The notes: a model not told the origin generated them from the letters alone. DNA of 64,000 nt from an uncultured Collinsella sp. (GCA_902494555.1 CABUTR010000002.1:1-64000), one strand, 5' to 3'; counted from the first letter of the stretch, positions 49,230-58,132 are shown. Program-made: numbers and translations.

Positions 49230-50588
49230 ATGGCAGCAACCGAGCAGCTGTTCAACGTCCGTGAGCGCAAGCGCTTTGAACGCCACGACATTTGGGAGCG
49301 CATCGCCGAGAACGGCACGATTTCCGCCGCGGTTATGGTCATCGCCGCCATCGCCGCCGTCATTTGCGCCAATACCGATGCCTACGAGGCCATCCATCAC
49401 TTTTTGGAGACCCCGCTGTATGTGGGTCTGGGCAACCTTACGGCCGGTCTTACCGTTGAGCTTTTCGTCAACGACTTCCTCATGGCGATTTTCTTTTTGT
49501 TGGTGGGCATTGAGCTTAAGTACGAGATGACGGTCGGCGAGCTCAAGAATCCGCGTCAGGCCATGCTTCCCATGCTGGCGGCCGTGGGCGGCGTCGTCGT
49601 TCCTGCCTGCATCTACCTGATCTTTAACCATGCCGGCGCCCGCAACGGTTGGGCCATCCCCATGGCAACCGATATTGCCTTTGCGCTGGGCGTGCTGTCG
49701 CTTTTGGGCAACCGCGTGCCCAACGGCGTGCGCGTGTTCTTCTCGACGCTCGCCATCGCCGATGACCTCATCTCCATCGCCGCCATCGCCATCTTCTACG
49801 GTCAGAGCCCCAATCCGTTTTGGTTGGGCGCCGCTGCGCTTGTGACCTGCGCGCTCGTGTGGCTCAACAAGACGCAGCATTACCGCCTCGCCCCGTATTC
49901 GGTACTGGGTCTGCTGTTGTGGTTCTGCATGTTCAAGAGCGGCGTGCACGCTACGCTCGCCGGCGTCATCCTGGCCTTTACCATTCCGGCCAAGTGCGGC
50001 GTCAAGCTCGATAGCCTCACCGATTGGCTGGGCGAGTGCCTGCCACTGCTCGATGACCGCTACGACGACGAGGCACACATCTTGGGCCAGCATGACTTTA
50101 CCGTCTCGACCACCAGGGTCGAGCGCGTCATGCACCGCGTGACCCCGCCGCTCATCCGCATGGAGCGTCTGATCTCCACGCCGGTCAACTTTGTGATCCT
50201 GCCGATCTTTGCGTTCGTGAACGCACAGGTTCGCCTAGTGGGCGTGGACATGAGCACGCTGCTCACCGACCCGGTGACGCTCGGCGTGTACTTTGGCATG
50301 CTGCTGGGCAAGCCGATCGGCATCTTTGGTATGACGTTTGCCCTGGTTAAGCTTAAGGCCTGCGAGCTGCCGCACAATGTCAACTGGCACATGATTGCCG
50401 GTGTGGGCATTCTGGGCGGTATCGGCTTTACCATGTCGATTCTCATCAGCGGCCTTGCCTTCCCGACGGCCCAGTTTGAGGTTCTGGCTGCCAAGGCTGC
50501 CATCCTTGCCGGTTCGGTCACCGCTGCCGTGCTCGGCATGATCTACATGAGTGTGGTCTGCAAACACCCCGCGCCCAAGAACGAGTAA
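49230..50588 (+). CDS. nhaA: Na+/H+ antiporter NhaA
   Basis: 452 residues; aaaggagc precedes ATG 49230. Twelve membrane segments are expected; hallmarks are FLMAIFFLLVGIELKYEM, WAIPMATDIAFALGVLSLLG and FSTLAIADDLISIAAIAIFY with the paired aspartates (ADD) that bind Na+, then KPIGIFGMTFALVKL and GIGFTMSILISGLAF. It exchanges sodium for protons for pH and salt balance. It carries a ~50-residue loop (SLTDWLGECLPLLDDRYDDEAHILGQHD) and a His/Arg-rich N-terminal part that are longer than in E. coli NhaA. Confidence 0.95.
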   Translation: MAATEQLFNVRERKRFERHDIWERIAENGTISAAVMVIAAIAAVICANTDAYEAIHHFLETPLYVGLGNLTAGLTVELFVNDFLMAIFFLLVGIELKYEMTVGELKNPRQAMLPMLAAVGGVVVPACIYLIFNHAGARNGWAIPMATDIAFALGVLSLLGNRVPNGVRVFFSTLAIADDLISIAAIAIFYGQSPNPFWLGAAALVTCALVWLNKTQHYRLAPYSVLGLLLWFCMFKSGVHATLAGVILAFTIPAKCGVKLDSLTDWLGECLPLLDDRYDDEAHILGQHDFTVSTTRVERVMHRVTPPLIRMERLISTPVNFVILPIFAFVNAQVRLVGVDMSTLLTDPVTLGVYFGMLLGKPIGIFGMTFALVKLKACELPHNVNWHMIAGVGILGGIGFTMSILISGLAFPTAQFEVLAAKAAILAGSVTAAVLGMIYMSVVCKHPAPKNE

Positions 50589-50605
50589 AAGCACATGCAA
50601 GTTTG

Positions 50606-50645
50606 AAAACGCCGCCTGTGAACACCATCACAAGCGGCGTTTTAG
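50606..50645 (+). terminator. Terminator after nhaA
   Basis: 10-bp perfect stem aaaacgccgc/gcggcgtttt (50606-50615, 50634-50643) with further inner tgtg/caca pairing. The T run of its end is the start of the family B repeat. Confidence 0.85.
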
Positions 50646-50671
50646 TCATTTGGGACGTTCTTAAGTGACTA
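50643..50671. repeat. 29-bp palindromic repeat, family B copy 2
   Basis: tagtcatttgggacgttc then ttaagtgacta; same length and ends as 28213-28241 and 58104-58132. Lies between nhaA and the convergent small gene at 50675, only three bases from that gene's stop codon. Confidence 0.85.
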
Positions 50672-50674
50672 GGG

Positions 50675-50929
50675 CTATTCCACGGTGCCGTAGACGGCAC
50701 CCCAGCCGTGGGCGGCAAGGGCCGAGTTGAGCTGGTCGCAAAGTGACTGGCGGTCGTAATAGCCGGGCGGTAGCAGGTTGACGATTTCCATGAGATCGGG
50801 CGCCAGGTCCAAGATTTCGGCCTGTACGATCAGATCCAGGCGGTCGATGGCGTGGCGGTCGTAAAACAGTCCGTCGACCAGGCGCTGCAGGTCGCCGAAT
50901 TCCTCGGCCTGGAACGATCCGTACTCCAT
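50675..50929 (-). CDS. Small acidic protein, unknown
   Basis: 84 residues from the ATG at 50929; aaggagg lies 5 bp upstream on the minus strand, strong support for this start. Acidic, soluble, with DRLDLIVQAEILDLAPDLMEIVNLLPPGYYDRQSLCDQLNSALAAHGWGAVYGTVE, likely helical. Not recognised. A longer overlapping frame (50661-50951) is in a different phase and lacks a ribosome site. Confidence 0.75.
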   Translation of the reverse strand: MEYGSFQAEEFGDLQRLVDGLFYDRHAIDRLDLIVQAEILDLAPDLMEIVNLLPPGYYDRQSLCDQLNSALAAHGWGAVYGTVE

Positions 50930-51078
50930 AGTGCCTCCTTGGGCGCTTCACGCCGGCATACGCGGCGATTCGTAATTCATTGCGATGGACTTAATCTATC
51001 ACGGCTTCATACCGTTGCGGCGGTGGCGGTCTATACTTAGACGAACTGCAACGTACCGCTTCGCGAAAGGTCGCACCC

Positions 51079-52383
51079 ATGCAGACGATCTACCAGAAGA
51101 TGGAAACCACCGAACTCGATGCCGCCATCGAGGCGCTCAAAGCCGAGGTCGCCGAGGTCAAGGCCAAGGGCCTGGCGCTCGACATGGCCCGCGGCAAGCC
51201 GTCGCCCTCCCAGGTGGACATCTCTCGACCCATGCTCGATATCCTCAATGCCGATGCCGATCTGCACGACGGCAACGTCGACTGCTCCAACTACGGCTGC
51301 TTTGAGGGCATTCCCTCGGCACGCAAGCTGGCGGGGGAGTTCCTGGGTTGCCCCGCCGAGCAGACGCTCGTGCTGGGTTCGTCGAGTTTGCTGATCGAGC
51401 ACGATATCGCCGGTATGTTCTGGCGTTGCGGCTCGTGTGGTAGCGACCCTTGGGAGGCTTACGAGGCAGCGCACGACGGCAAGAAGGTCAAGTTCCTGTG
51501 CCCGGTTCCCGGCTACGATCGCCACTTTGGCATCACCGCCGACTTGGGTATCGAGAACGTTCCCGTCGCGATGACCGACAACGGCCCCGATATGGACGAG
51601 ATCGAGCGCCTCGTTGCCGCCGACGATTCCATCAAGGGCATCTGGTGCGTGCCCAAGTATTCCAACCCCACGGGTATCACCTTTAGCGAGGACACCGTGC
51701 GTCGCCTGGTCGAGATGCCCACGGCCGCGCCCGATTTCCGCATCTTCTGGGACAACGCCTACTGCGTGCACGACCTGTGCGACGAAACCGACAAGCTCGC
51801 CAACATCTTCGATCTTGCCCGCGCGGCGGGCACCGAGGACCGCGTGGTGGCATTCGCCTCGACGTCCAAGATCACCTTCCCGGGTGCCGGTGTCGGCTTT
51901 ATCGGTGCGAGCCCCGCGGTTATCGCGGAGTTCTCCAAGCGCCTGAAGGCCGGCCTCATCAGCGCCGATAAGCTCAACCAGCTGCGCCACGTGCGTTTCC
52001 TTCCCACCATCGAGGCGGTCAAGGAGCACATGAAAAAGCATGCCGAGTTCTTGCGCCCGCGCTTTGAGGCCGTTGAGCGCAAGCTCACCGAGGGCCTGGG
52101 CGATACGGGCTGTGCCACCTGGACGCACCCCCGCGGCGGCTACTTTGTAAGCTTCGATGGTCCCGAGGGCTCGGCTCAAAAGGTCGCCGCGCTTTGCGCA
52201 GACCTGGGCGTTAAGCTCACGCCGGCCGGTGCCACCTGGCCCTATGGCAAGGATCCGCGCGACACCAACATCCGCATCGCGCCGAGCTATCCCACGGTCG
52301 AGGACTTGGAGGCCGCGCTCGATGTGCTGGTGCTGGCCGTTAAGCTTGTCGCTGCCGAGCTTGCGCGTGCCGAACGCGCCTAA
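51079..52383 (+). CDS. Aspartate aminotransferase, PF12897-type
   Basis: 434 residues; cgaaagg lies upstream. Fold-type I PLP enzyme with ALDMARGKPSPSQVDISRPM, NYGCFEGIPSARKLAGEFLG, CPVPGYDRHF, VPKYSNPTGITFSED, FRIFWDNAYCVHDL and the PLP-lysine motif FASTSKITFPGAGVGF. This set matches the group once annotated as MocR-like aminotransferases and later shown to be aspartate aminotransferases (subgroup 1c). No DNA-binding domain is present. Single gene in amino-acid and nitrogen metabolism; 51 bp before the STAS gene, so perhaps co-transcribed. Confidence 0.88.
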   Translation: MQTIYQKMETTELDAAIEALKAEVAEVKAKGLALDMARGKPSPSQVDISRPMLDILNADADLHDGNVDCSNYGCFEGIPSARKLAGEFLGCPAEQTLVLGSSSLLIEHDIAGMFWRCGSCGSDPWEAYEAAHDGKKVKFLCPVPGYDRHFGITADLGIENVPVAMTDNGPDMDEIERLVAADDSIKGIWCVPKYSNPTGITFSEDTVRRLVEMPTAAPDFRIFWDNAYCVHDLCDETDKLANIFDLARAAGTEDRVVAFASTSKITFPGAGVGFIGASPAVIAEFSKRLKAGLISADKLNQLRHVRFLPTIEAVKEHMKKHAEFLRPRFEAVERKLTEGLGDTGCATWTHPRGGYFVSFDGPEGSAQKVAALCADLGVKLTPAGATWPYGKDPRDTNIRIAPSYPTVEDLEAALDVLVLAVKLVAAELARAERA

Positions 52384-52434
52384 CGCGCGGCTTCCCGTAC
52401 TATCCGCACTTTCGATACACAAAGGAGCGTATAC

Positions 52435-52749
52435 ATGGATTTGGGTATTTCCACCAACCCCACGCCAGAGCTCTACACCATTAAGGTAACCGGCGAGATC
52501 GATATCTCTAACGCCGATAGCCTGCGCAATGCCATCGACCTGGCGCTCGAGCAGCCCACTGAGGCCGTTGAGCTCGATTTTGCCCAGGTGAGCTACATCG
52601 ATTCGACGGGCATTGGCGTGCTCGTGGGCGCCGCACACCACGCGGTCGACCACGGCAAGCGCTTTAGCTGCACCAATGTGCAGCCCCCGGTGATGCGCGT
52701 GGTCCAGCTGTTGGGTGTCGACCAGGAGATTTCGATCACCGCTGCATAA
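52435..52749 (+). CDS. STAS-domain anti-sigma factor antagonist
   Basis: 104 residues; aaaggagcg lies before the ATG. One STAS domain: YTIKVTGEIDISNADSLRNAIDLALEQP and the phosphorylation loop VSYIDSTGIGVLVGA with Ser57 as the likely phosphoserine. Such proteins (SpoIIAA/RsbV type) bind and inactivate an anti-sigma kinase when dephosphorylated. No anti-sigma kinase, phosphatase or sigma gene is adjacent, so the partner is elsewhere. Confidence 0.88.
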   Translation: MDLGISTNPTPELYTIKVTGEIDISNADSLRNAIDLALEQPTEAVELDFAQVSYIDSTGIGVLVGAAHHAVDHGKRFSCTNVQPPVMRVVQLLGVDQEISITAA

Positions 52750-52902
52750 TCTTTGCCCCCAAAAGGGCGTGCCGTTTGGCATATGTTTGTGATGCGCTCG
52801 GACGTTTTGGCGTCCGGGCGCTATACTTGACCGAATGAATAGACGAGTTCCGGCCGAATGGCGCGGTGCGGGCTCGACTCACATCGAGCCTTGGAGGTAT
52901 GT

Positions 52903-53493
52903 GTGTTTGGTATTGGAGAGGGTGAGCTCGCGATCATCGTGGTCTTCGGCTTTTTGCTGTTTGGCCCGGATAAGCTCCCACAGATGGGCCGTACGATTGG
53001 CCGTGCCATCCGTCAGTTCCGCGAGACGCAGGAAAAGATGACGGCCGTTGTTCAGTCCGAGATTATCGATCCGGTGAGCGAGGCCGCGTCGGCCCCGGTC
53101 AAGCCCAAGAAGGCTGCTGCGATCGACGACGATTCCGATGCGGACGAGGATGCCGCCGAGACGGCAGCGCCCGCCAAGAAGGAGACCTTTGCCGAGCGTC
53201 GCGCCCGTCTTGCTGCCGAGAAGGCCGCGAGCGAGGCTGCCGCCGAGGGCGAGGGTGCTGCTGAGGAGTCCGAGGCCGAGGGTGCCGAGCCTGCCGCTGC
53301 CGCCGCTGCCGCCGTCGAGCCTGAATCTGCTACAGAGCCGGAGCCCGAGCCCGAGCCGGCAGAGCCCACGACGGCTGACCTCTACGCCCGTCGTCCCCGC
53401 AAGCGCAAGGCCGTCGTCGACCAGCTCGCTCGCGAGCTCGAGGCCGAGGACGACGCCGTTGCCGCCGATGCCCCGAAGGGAGGCGATGAGTAA
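52903..53493 (+). CDS. Sec-independent translocase component TatA/TatB
   Basis: 196 residues from GTG 52903 with ttggagg five bases upstream. N-terminal membrane helix (about 8-20) with the FGPDKLPQMGRTIGRAIRQFRE hinge and amphipathic helix of the family. The position directly before tatC and the long acidic/Ala-rich tail (from about 60) suggest TatB, but a single protein may do both TatA and TatB jobs, as no second copy is present. The last ~45 residues are charged (RRPRKRKAVVDQLARELEAEDD). The stop codon overlaps the tatC start by one base. Confidence 0.87.
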   Translation: MFGIGEGELAIIVVFGFLLFGPDKLPQMGRTIGRAIRQFRETQEKMTAVVQSEIIDPVSEAASAPVKPKKAAAIDDDSDADEDAAETAAPAKKETFAERRARLAAEKAASEAAAEGEGAAEESEAEGAEPAAAAAAAVEPESATEPEPEPEPAEPTTADLYARRPRKRKAVVDQLARELEAEDDAVAADAPKGGDE

Positions 53494-54284
53494 TGCCTAT
53501 CGGACCTGCGCGCATGCCGCTCTTCGATCACCTGGGAGAGCTCCGTCGCCGCCTGACCATCGTGGTCGTCTCGGTGTTTGCTGCAGCCATCGTGCTGTAT
53601 TTCGCCACGCCCGTGGTGCTCGACATATTGGAAGATCCCATCCGCTCCTTTGTGCCGGACGGTAAGTTCTACATCACCACCACCCTTGGCGGCTTTGGTC
53701 TGCGCTTTTCGCTGGCCATCAAGATGGCCGTTGTCATGTGCACGCCCATGATTATCTGGCAGATTCTGGCGTTTTTCCTGCCGGCGCTTCGCCCCAACGA
53801 GCGCAAGTGGGTCGTGCCCACGGTGCTCGCCTCGACGGTGTTGTTCTTCCTGGGCGCCATCTTTTGCTACTTCATCATCATTCCTGCGGGCTTTGAGTGG
53901 CTCATCGGCGAAACCTCGGCTGTCGCCACGGCGCTGCCCGATCTGGAGAACTACGTCAACATGGAGCTGCTCTTTATGATCGGCTTTGGCGTGGCATTTG
54001 AGCTGCCGCTCATCATCTTCTACCTGTCCGTCTTCCACATCGTGTCCTACGCGGCCTTCCGCAGCGCCTGGCGTTACGTATACGTTGGCCTGCTTGTGGG
54101 CTCGGCTGTGATCACGCCCGACGGCTCGCCCGTTACGCTGGGGCTCATGTATGGTGCTCTGCTCTCGCTCTACGAGATTTCGCTTGCCATCGCCCGTGTG
54201 GTCATTACCGCGCGCGAGGGCAAGGAGGGCTTGTTTGTGAGCCGTCTGGACCTGTTCTCGGACGACGAGGACGATGAGGAGTAA
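53493..54284 (+). CDS. tatC: Twin-arginine translocase subunit TatC
   Basis: 263 residues. Six membrane helices expected. Motifs: MPLFDHLGELRRRLTIVVVSVFAA, the FVPDGKFYITTTLGGFGLRFSLAIKMAVVMCTPMIIWQILAFFLPAL block with the conserved Phe and Glu residues (HLGELR is the signature), and VTLGLMYGALLSLYEIS. TatC recognises twin-arginine signal peptides of folded proteins. The Asp/Glu-rich C-terminus (SDDEDDEE) is unusual but short. Starts within the stop codon of the previous gene (TAATG), giving coupled translation. Confidence 0.96.
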   Translation: MPIGPARMPLFDHLGELRRRLTIVVVSVFAAAIVLYFATPVVLDILEDPIRSFVPDGKFYITTTLGGFGLRFSLAIKMAVVMCTPMIIWQILAFFLPALRPNERKWVVPTVLASTVLFFLGAIFCYFIIIPAGFEWLIGETSAVATALPDLENYVNMELLFMIGFGVAFELPLIIFYLSVFHIVSYAAFRSAWRYVYVGLLVGSAVITPDGSPVTLGLMYGALLSLYEISLAIARVVITAREGKEGLFVSRLDLFSDDEDDEE

Positions 54285-54290
54285 ATCGGT

Positions 54291-54647
54291 ATGCACGAGG
54301 TTGGCATTGTCAACGGCATACTCGATACAGTGATTCGCGCGGCGCGTGGGGCGGGGGCCTCGCGCGCCGTTTTGGTAACACTTCGTATCGGGGATATGAC
54401 CGAGGTCGTGCGCGAGGCGCTCGACTTTGCGTGGGAGACGTTTCGCGACGAGGACCCGCTCACGCGCGGCTGCGAGCTTGCCGTAGAGGAAGTCCATCCA
54501 CAAAGCGAGTGTCAGGACTGCGGCGAGGTCTTTGATCACGACCGTTTCCATTGTCGCTGCCCCCAATGTGGCGGCGCCAACGTGCGCCTGCTGCACGGCC
54601 GCGAGCTCGATATCGCCAGTATCGAAATCGAGACCCCCGACGATTAG
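54291..54647 (+). CDS. hypA: Hydrogenase/urease nickel incorporation protein HypA
   Basis: 118 residues. Nickel ligand His2 in MHEVGIVNGILDTV and the zinc site CQDCGEVFDHDRFHCRCPQCGG with two CxxC pairs, standard for HypA. It delivers nickel together with HypB for [NiFe]-hydrogenase or urease. It lies 6 bp after tatC and 54 bp before hypB. No hydrogenase structural or hypCDEF genes are in the window. Tat and Hyp together fit the export of folded hydrogenase small subunits, which are known Tat substrates. Confidence 0.93.
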   Translation: MHEVGIVNGILDTVIRAARGAGASRAVLVTLRIGDMTEVVREALDFAWETFRDEDPLTRGCELAVEEVHPQSECQDCGEVFDHDRFHCRCPQCGGANVRLLHGRELDIASIEIETPDD

Positions 54648-54701
54648 CCCGCCAGCCACCTGGGGACGGGGCATAAATGGTAGAAGTAAGGAGTGCCGAA
54701 T

Positions 54702-55385
54702 ATGGCCGAGAAAACGATTGATATCGCATCGCCGATTCTGTCGCGCAACGAGCGCCTGGCAGATCAGTTGCGTCAGCGATTTAAAGAGACAAACACCTAT
54801 GTGATCAATGTGCTGTCGAGCCCCGGCTCGGGTAAGACAACCACGATTTTGGGCACCAATGAGCGCCTGCGCGACAAGGCCGGCCTGCGCTGTGCCGTCA
54901 TCGAGGGCGATATCGCCTCGGATGTCGACGCCATCACCATGAAGGAAGCCGGCATGCCCGCCATTCAGATCAATACGGGCGGCCTGTGCCACCTTGAGGG
55001 CAACATGATCATGGAGGCCGTTGACGCCTTCGACCAGGCGGTGGGTCTGGAAAACATCGACGTCATCTTTATCGAAAACGTGGGTAACCTGGTCTGCCCA
55101 GTCGACTTTGACCTGGGCGAGAACCTGTCCATCATGATCCTCTCGGTGCCCGAGGGCGACGACAAGCCTATCAAGTACCCGGGCATCTTCCAGCACGCCG
55201 GCGCACAGCTGCTCAACAAGGTCGATGTGGCCCCGGCTTTCGATTTTGACATGGATGGGTATACTAAGACACTCGATGACCTCAATCCGCAGGCGCCGCG
55301 GTTTGCCGTGAGCGCGCGCAAGGGCGAGGGCATGGATGCCTGGTGCGATTGGCTCATCGGGCAGATTGAGCAAGCAAGGGCGTAA
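54702..55385 (+). CDS. hypB: Nickel-chaperone GTPase HypB
   Basis: 227 residues from ATG 54702 (taaggag upstream; an overlapping GTG at 54693 is part of that site). SIMIBI GTPase: Walker A SSPGSGKTTT (39-48), switch EGDIASDVDA, the metal site INTGGLCHLEGNMI (Cys and His), VIFIENVGNLVCP and LLNKVDVAPAFDFD. There is no N-terminal His-rich nickel storage region. It powers nickel insertion with HypA. Followed 54 bp later by the topoisomerase. Confidence 0.95.
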   Translation: MAEKTIDIASPILSRNERLADQLRQRFKETNTYVINVLSSPGSGKTTTILGTNERLRDKAGLRCAVIEGDIASDVDAITMKEAGMPAIQINTGGLCHLEGNMIMEAVDAFDQAVGLENIDVIFIENVGNLVCPVDFDLGENLSIMILSVPEGDDKPIKYPGIFQHAGAQLLNKVDVAPAFDFDMDGYTKTLDDLNPQAPRFAVSARKGEGMDAWCDWLIGQIEQARA

Positions 55386-55439
55386 GTCGGCCGCCATACG
55401 GGCGGGCGTAGCCGCAGAGATACGAGATAGGAGCCTCTT

Positions 55440-58034
55440 TTGAAGCTCATCATCGCCGAGAAAAACGATGCTGCGCGTCAGATTGCCGAGCGTCTGTCCA
55501 CGGGCAAGCCCAAAAAGGACAAGGTGTACAACACCGCCATCTACCGTTTTGAGTGGAAGGGCGAGGAGTGCGTGACGATCGGCCTTGCCGGTCACATCCT
55601 TGCGCCCGATTTTTGCGACAGCGTGCTGTTCGATAAAAAGCTGGGCTGGTATTCGGTCACCGAGGACGGCGAGATGCTGCCGGCCGACATGCCCGATGGT
55701 CTGGCTCGTCCGCCCTACGACACCAAGCGCAAGCCGTTCCTTGCCGACGGCATTTCCATCAAGGGCTGGAAGCTCGAGAGCCTGCCCTATCTCACCTGGG
55801 CGCCCGTCATTAAGTTGCCGGCCGAGAAAGAGCTCATTCGCTCGCTCAAGAACCTTGCCAAAAAGTCCGACAGCGTCATCATCGCCACGGACTTCGATCG
55901 CGAGGGCGAGCTGATCGGTTCGGACGCCCTCAACAAGGTGCGCGAGGTTGCGCCCGACTTGCCGGTCGCCCGCGCCCAGTACTCTTCGTTTACCAAGGCC
56001 GAGATCACGCAGGCCTTCGATAATCTCGTCTCGCTCGACCAGAACCTGGCCGACGCCGGCGAGAGCCGTCAGCACATCGACCTCATTTGGGGTGCGGTGC
56101 TCACGCGCTACCTGACGCTCGCCAAGTTTGGCGGCTTTGGCAACGTGCGTTCCGCCGGCCGCGTGCAGACGCCGACGCTCGCCTTGGTGGTCGAGCGCGA
56201 GCGCGAGCGCATGGCGTTTGTGCCCGAGGACTATTGGCAGATTCGCGGCATGGGTGCCGCGCAGGGTGCTGCCGAGGACGATCGCTTTAAGATTGCGCAC
56301 AAGACAGCGCGCTTTACCGACAAGGATGCTGCCGAGACGGCGTACGGCCATGTCGACAGCGTCGCGACGGCAACCGTCGCCGCGGTGACCAAGCGCTCGC
56401 GCAAGCAGCAGCCGCCCACGCCGTTTGCAACCACCTCGCTGCAGGCCGCCGCCGCTGCCGAGGGCATCTCGCCTGCGCGTACCATGCGCATCGCCGAGTC
56501 CCTCTACATGGCGGGCCTTATCAGCTACCCGCGTGTCGACAACACCGTGTATCCCGCGACGCTCGATTTGGGCGCCGTGGTGAGTGACCTGGCAAAGATC
56601 AACCCGGCGCTGGCGCCCGTGTGCAAAAAGGTACTCGCTGGTCCCATGAAGCCCACGCGCGGTAAAGTCGAGACCACCGACCACCCGCCTATCTACCCCA
56701 CGGGCGAGGGCGATCCGTCCACGCTCGACGGCGGCCAGCGCAAGCTCTATGACCTGATCGCCCGCCGCTTCCTGGCGACGCTTATGGGTCCTGCGACCAT
56801 CGAGAACACCAAGCTCGAGCTCGACGTGAACGGCGAGCCGTTCGTGGCTTCGGGCGATGTGCTCGTGACCCCGGGTTTCCGCGAGGCGTACCCGTACGGA
56901 CTCAAGCGCGACGAGCAGATGCCGCCGCTGGAGCAGGGCGACGCGGTCGACGTGTTCGACATTAAGCTCGAGGCAAAGCAGACCGAGCCGCCCGCGCGCT
57001 ACAGCCAGGGCAAGCTCGTGCAGGAGATGGAAAAGCGCGGCCTGGGCACCAAGTCCACGCGCGCGAGCATCATCGAACGCCTGTATGCCGTGCGCTATCT
57101 CAAAAACGATCCCGTTGAGCCGAGCCAGCTGGGTATTGCCATCATCGATGCGCTGTCACAGTTTGCCCCGCGCATCACGAGCCCCGATATGACCAGTGAG
57201 CTCGACGGCGACATGACCCGCGTCGAGCGCGGCGAGGACACCGAAGAGCATGTCGTGACGCACTCTCGCGCGCTGCTGGCTGGCGTGCTCGACGAGCTGC
57301 TCAAGCACACGCAGGAGCTGGGCGACGCCATCAGCGACGCCGTCACGGCCGATGCGCGCGTGGGCGCTTGCCCCAAGTGCGGCAAGGACCTGGTTATGAA
57401 GACGAGCGCCAAGACCCGCGGCAGCTTTATCGGCTGCATGGGCTGGCCCGACTGCGATGTGACCTATCCGGTGCCGAGCGGCGTCAAGGTAAGCCCGCTC
57501 GAGGGCGAGGCGGCCGTGTGCCCCGAGTGCGGCGCACCGCGCATTAAGTGCCAGCCGTTCCGCCAGAAGGCCTTCGAGATTTGCGTGAACCCTACGTGCC
57601 CCACCAACTACGAGCCCGACCTTAAGGTGGGCGAGTGCAAGGTGTGCGCCGAGGCCGGACGCCATGGCGACCTGATCGCGCACAAGAGCGAGAAGAGCGG
57701 CAAGCGCTTTATCCGCTGCACCAACTACGATGACTGCGGTGTGAGCTATCCTCTGCCGGCGCGCGGTAAGCTCGAGGCGACGGGCGAGACCTGCCCCGAG
57801 TGCGGCGCCCCCATCGTGGTGGTCAACACGGCGCGCGGCCCGTGGCGCATCTGCGTGAACATGGACTGCCCGACCAAGGAGAAGAAGCCCGCCCGCGGCC
57901 GCAAGACCACGACCAAGGCGAGCACGGCAAAGAAGACGACGGCGGCCAAGAAGACGACGGCTAAGAAAGCCACTGCCGCCAAGAAGGCGACCGCGAAGAA
58001 GTCGACTGCCAAGAAAGCAGCCGCCGACAAGTAA
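55440..58034 (+). CDS. Type IA DNA topoisomerase, archaeal-like form with Lys-rich tail
   Basis: 864 residues from TTG 55440 (ataggagcc upstream). Toprim: KLIIAEKNDAARQIAERL at the start (Glu7) and ATDFDREGELIG (DxD). The catalytic Tyr363 is in GLISYPRVDNTVYP; most type IA enzymes have Thr after Pro-Arg, here Val366. The gate domain has GRVQTPTLALVV and YSQGKLVQEMEKRGLGTKSTRA. Four cysteine clusters (CPKCGK, CPECGA, CKVCAE, CPECGA) bind zinc. The tail from about 820 is a Lys/Ala/Thr repeat rich in AKK and TAKK, like histone H1. The layout is nearer to archaeal topoisomerases than to E. coli TopA. Confidence 0.92.
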   Translation: MKLIIAEKNDAARQIAERLSTGKPKKDKVYNTAIYRFEWKGEECVTIGLAGHILAPDFCDSVLFDKKLGWYSVTEDGEMLPADMPDGLARPPYDTKRKPFLADGISIKGWKLESLPYLTWAPVIKLPAEKELIRSLKNLAKKSDSVIIATDFDREGELIGSDALNKVREVAPDLPVARAQYSSFTKAEITQAFDNLVSLDQNLADAGESRQHIDLIWGAVLTRYLTLAKFGGFGNVRSAGRVQTPTLALVVERERERMAFVPEDYWQIRGMGAAQGAAEDDRFKIAHKTARFTDKDAAETAYGHVDSVATATVAAVTKRSRKQQPPTPFATTSLQAAAAAEGISPARTMRIAESLYMAGLISYPRVDNTVYPATLDLGAVVSDLAKINPALAPVCKKVLAGPMKPTRGKVETTDHPPIYPTGEGDPSTLDGGQRKLYDLIARRFLATLMGPATIENTKLELDVNGEPFVASGDVLVTPGFREAYPYGLKRDEQMPPLEQGDAVDVFDIKLEAKQTEPPARYSQGKLVQEMEKRGLGTKSTRASIIERLYAVRYLKNDPVEPSQLGIAIIDALSQFAPRITSPDMTSELDGDMTRVERGEDTEEHVVTHSRALLAGVLDELLKHTQELGDAISDAVTADARVGACPKCGKDLVMKTSAKTRGSFIGCMGWPDCDVTYPVPSGVKVSPLEGEAAVCPECGAPRIKCQPFRQKAFEICVNPTCPTNYEPDLKVGECKVCAEAGRHGDLIAHKSEKSGKRFIRCTNYDDCGVSYPLPARGKLEATGETCPECGAPIVVVNTARGPWRICVNMDCPTKEKKPARGRKTTTKASTAKKTTAAKKTTAKKATAAKKATAKKSTAKKAAADK

Positions 58035-58061
58035 CGGCGCAGTCGGAACATTGACTAAAAC

Positions 58062-58100
58062 AAAAACGAGCGAGGACCCCGCAATCCTCGCTCGTTTTTT
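58062..58100 (+). terminator. Terminator after the topoisomerase gene
   Basis: Stem aaaacgagcgagga/tcctcgctcgtttt (58063-58076, 58085-58098), 8-nt loop, six T residues. Confidence 0.9.
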
Positions 58101-58103
58101 AGG

Positions 58104-58132
58104 TAGTCATTGGGGACGTTCTTTAATGACTA
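58104..58132. repeat. 29-bp palindromic repeat, family B copy 3
   Basis: tagtcattggggacgttc then tttaatgacta. A second, diverged arm gtgactag lies at 58153-58160 after tcgtttaagaccgtcgcat, overlapping the stop of the next (minus-strand) gene. The element fills most of the gap between convergent genes. Confidence 0.85.

Noticed and set aside
53382..56684. 1100-codon open frame on the minus strand across tat, hyp and topoisomerase genes
   Set aside because: Shadow of GC-rich plus-strand genes; no ribosome site and no protein-family features.
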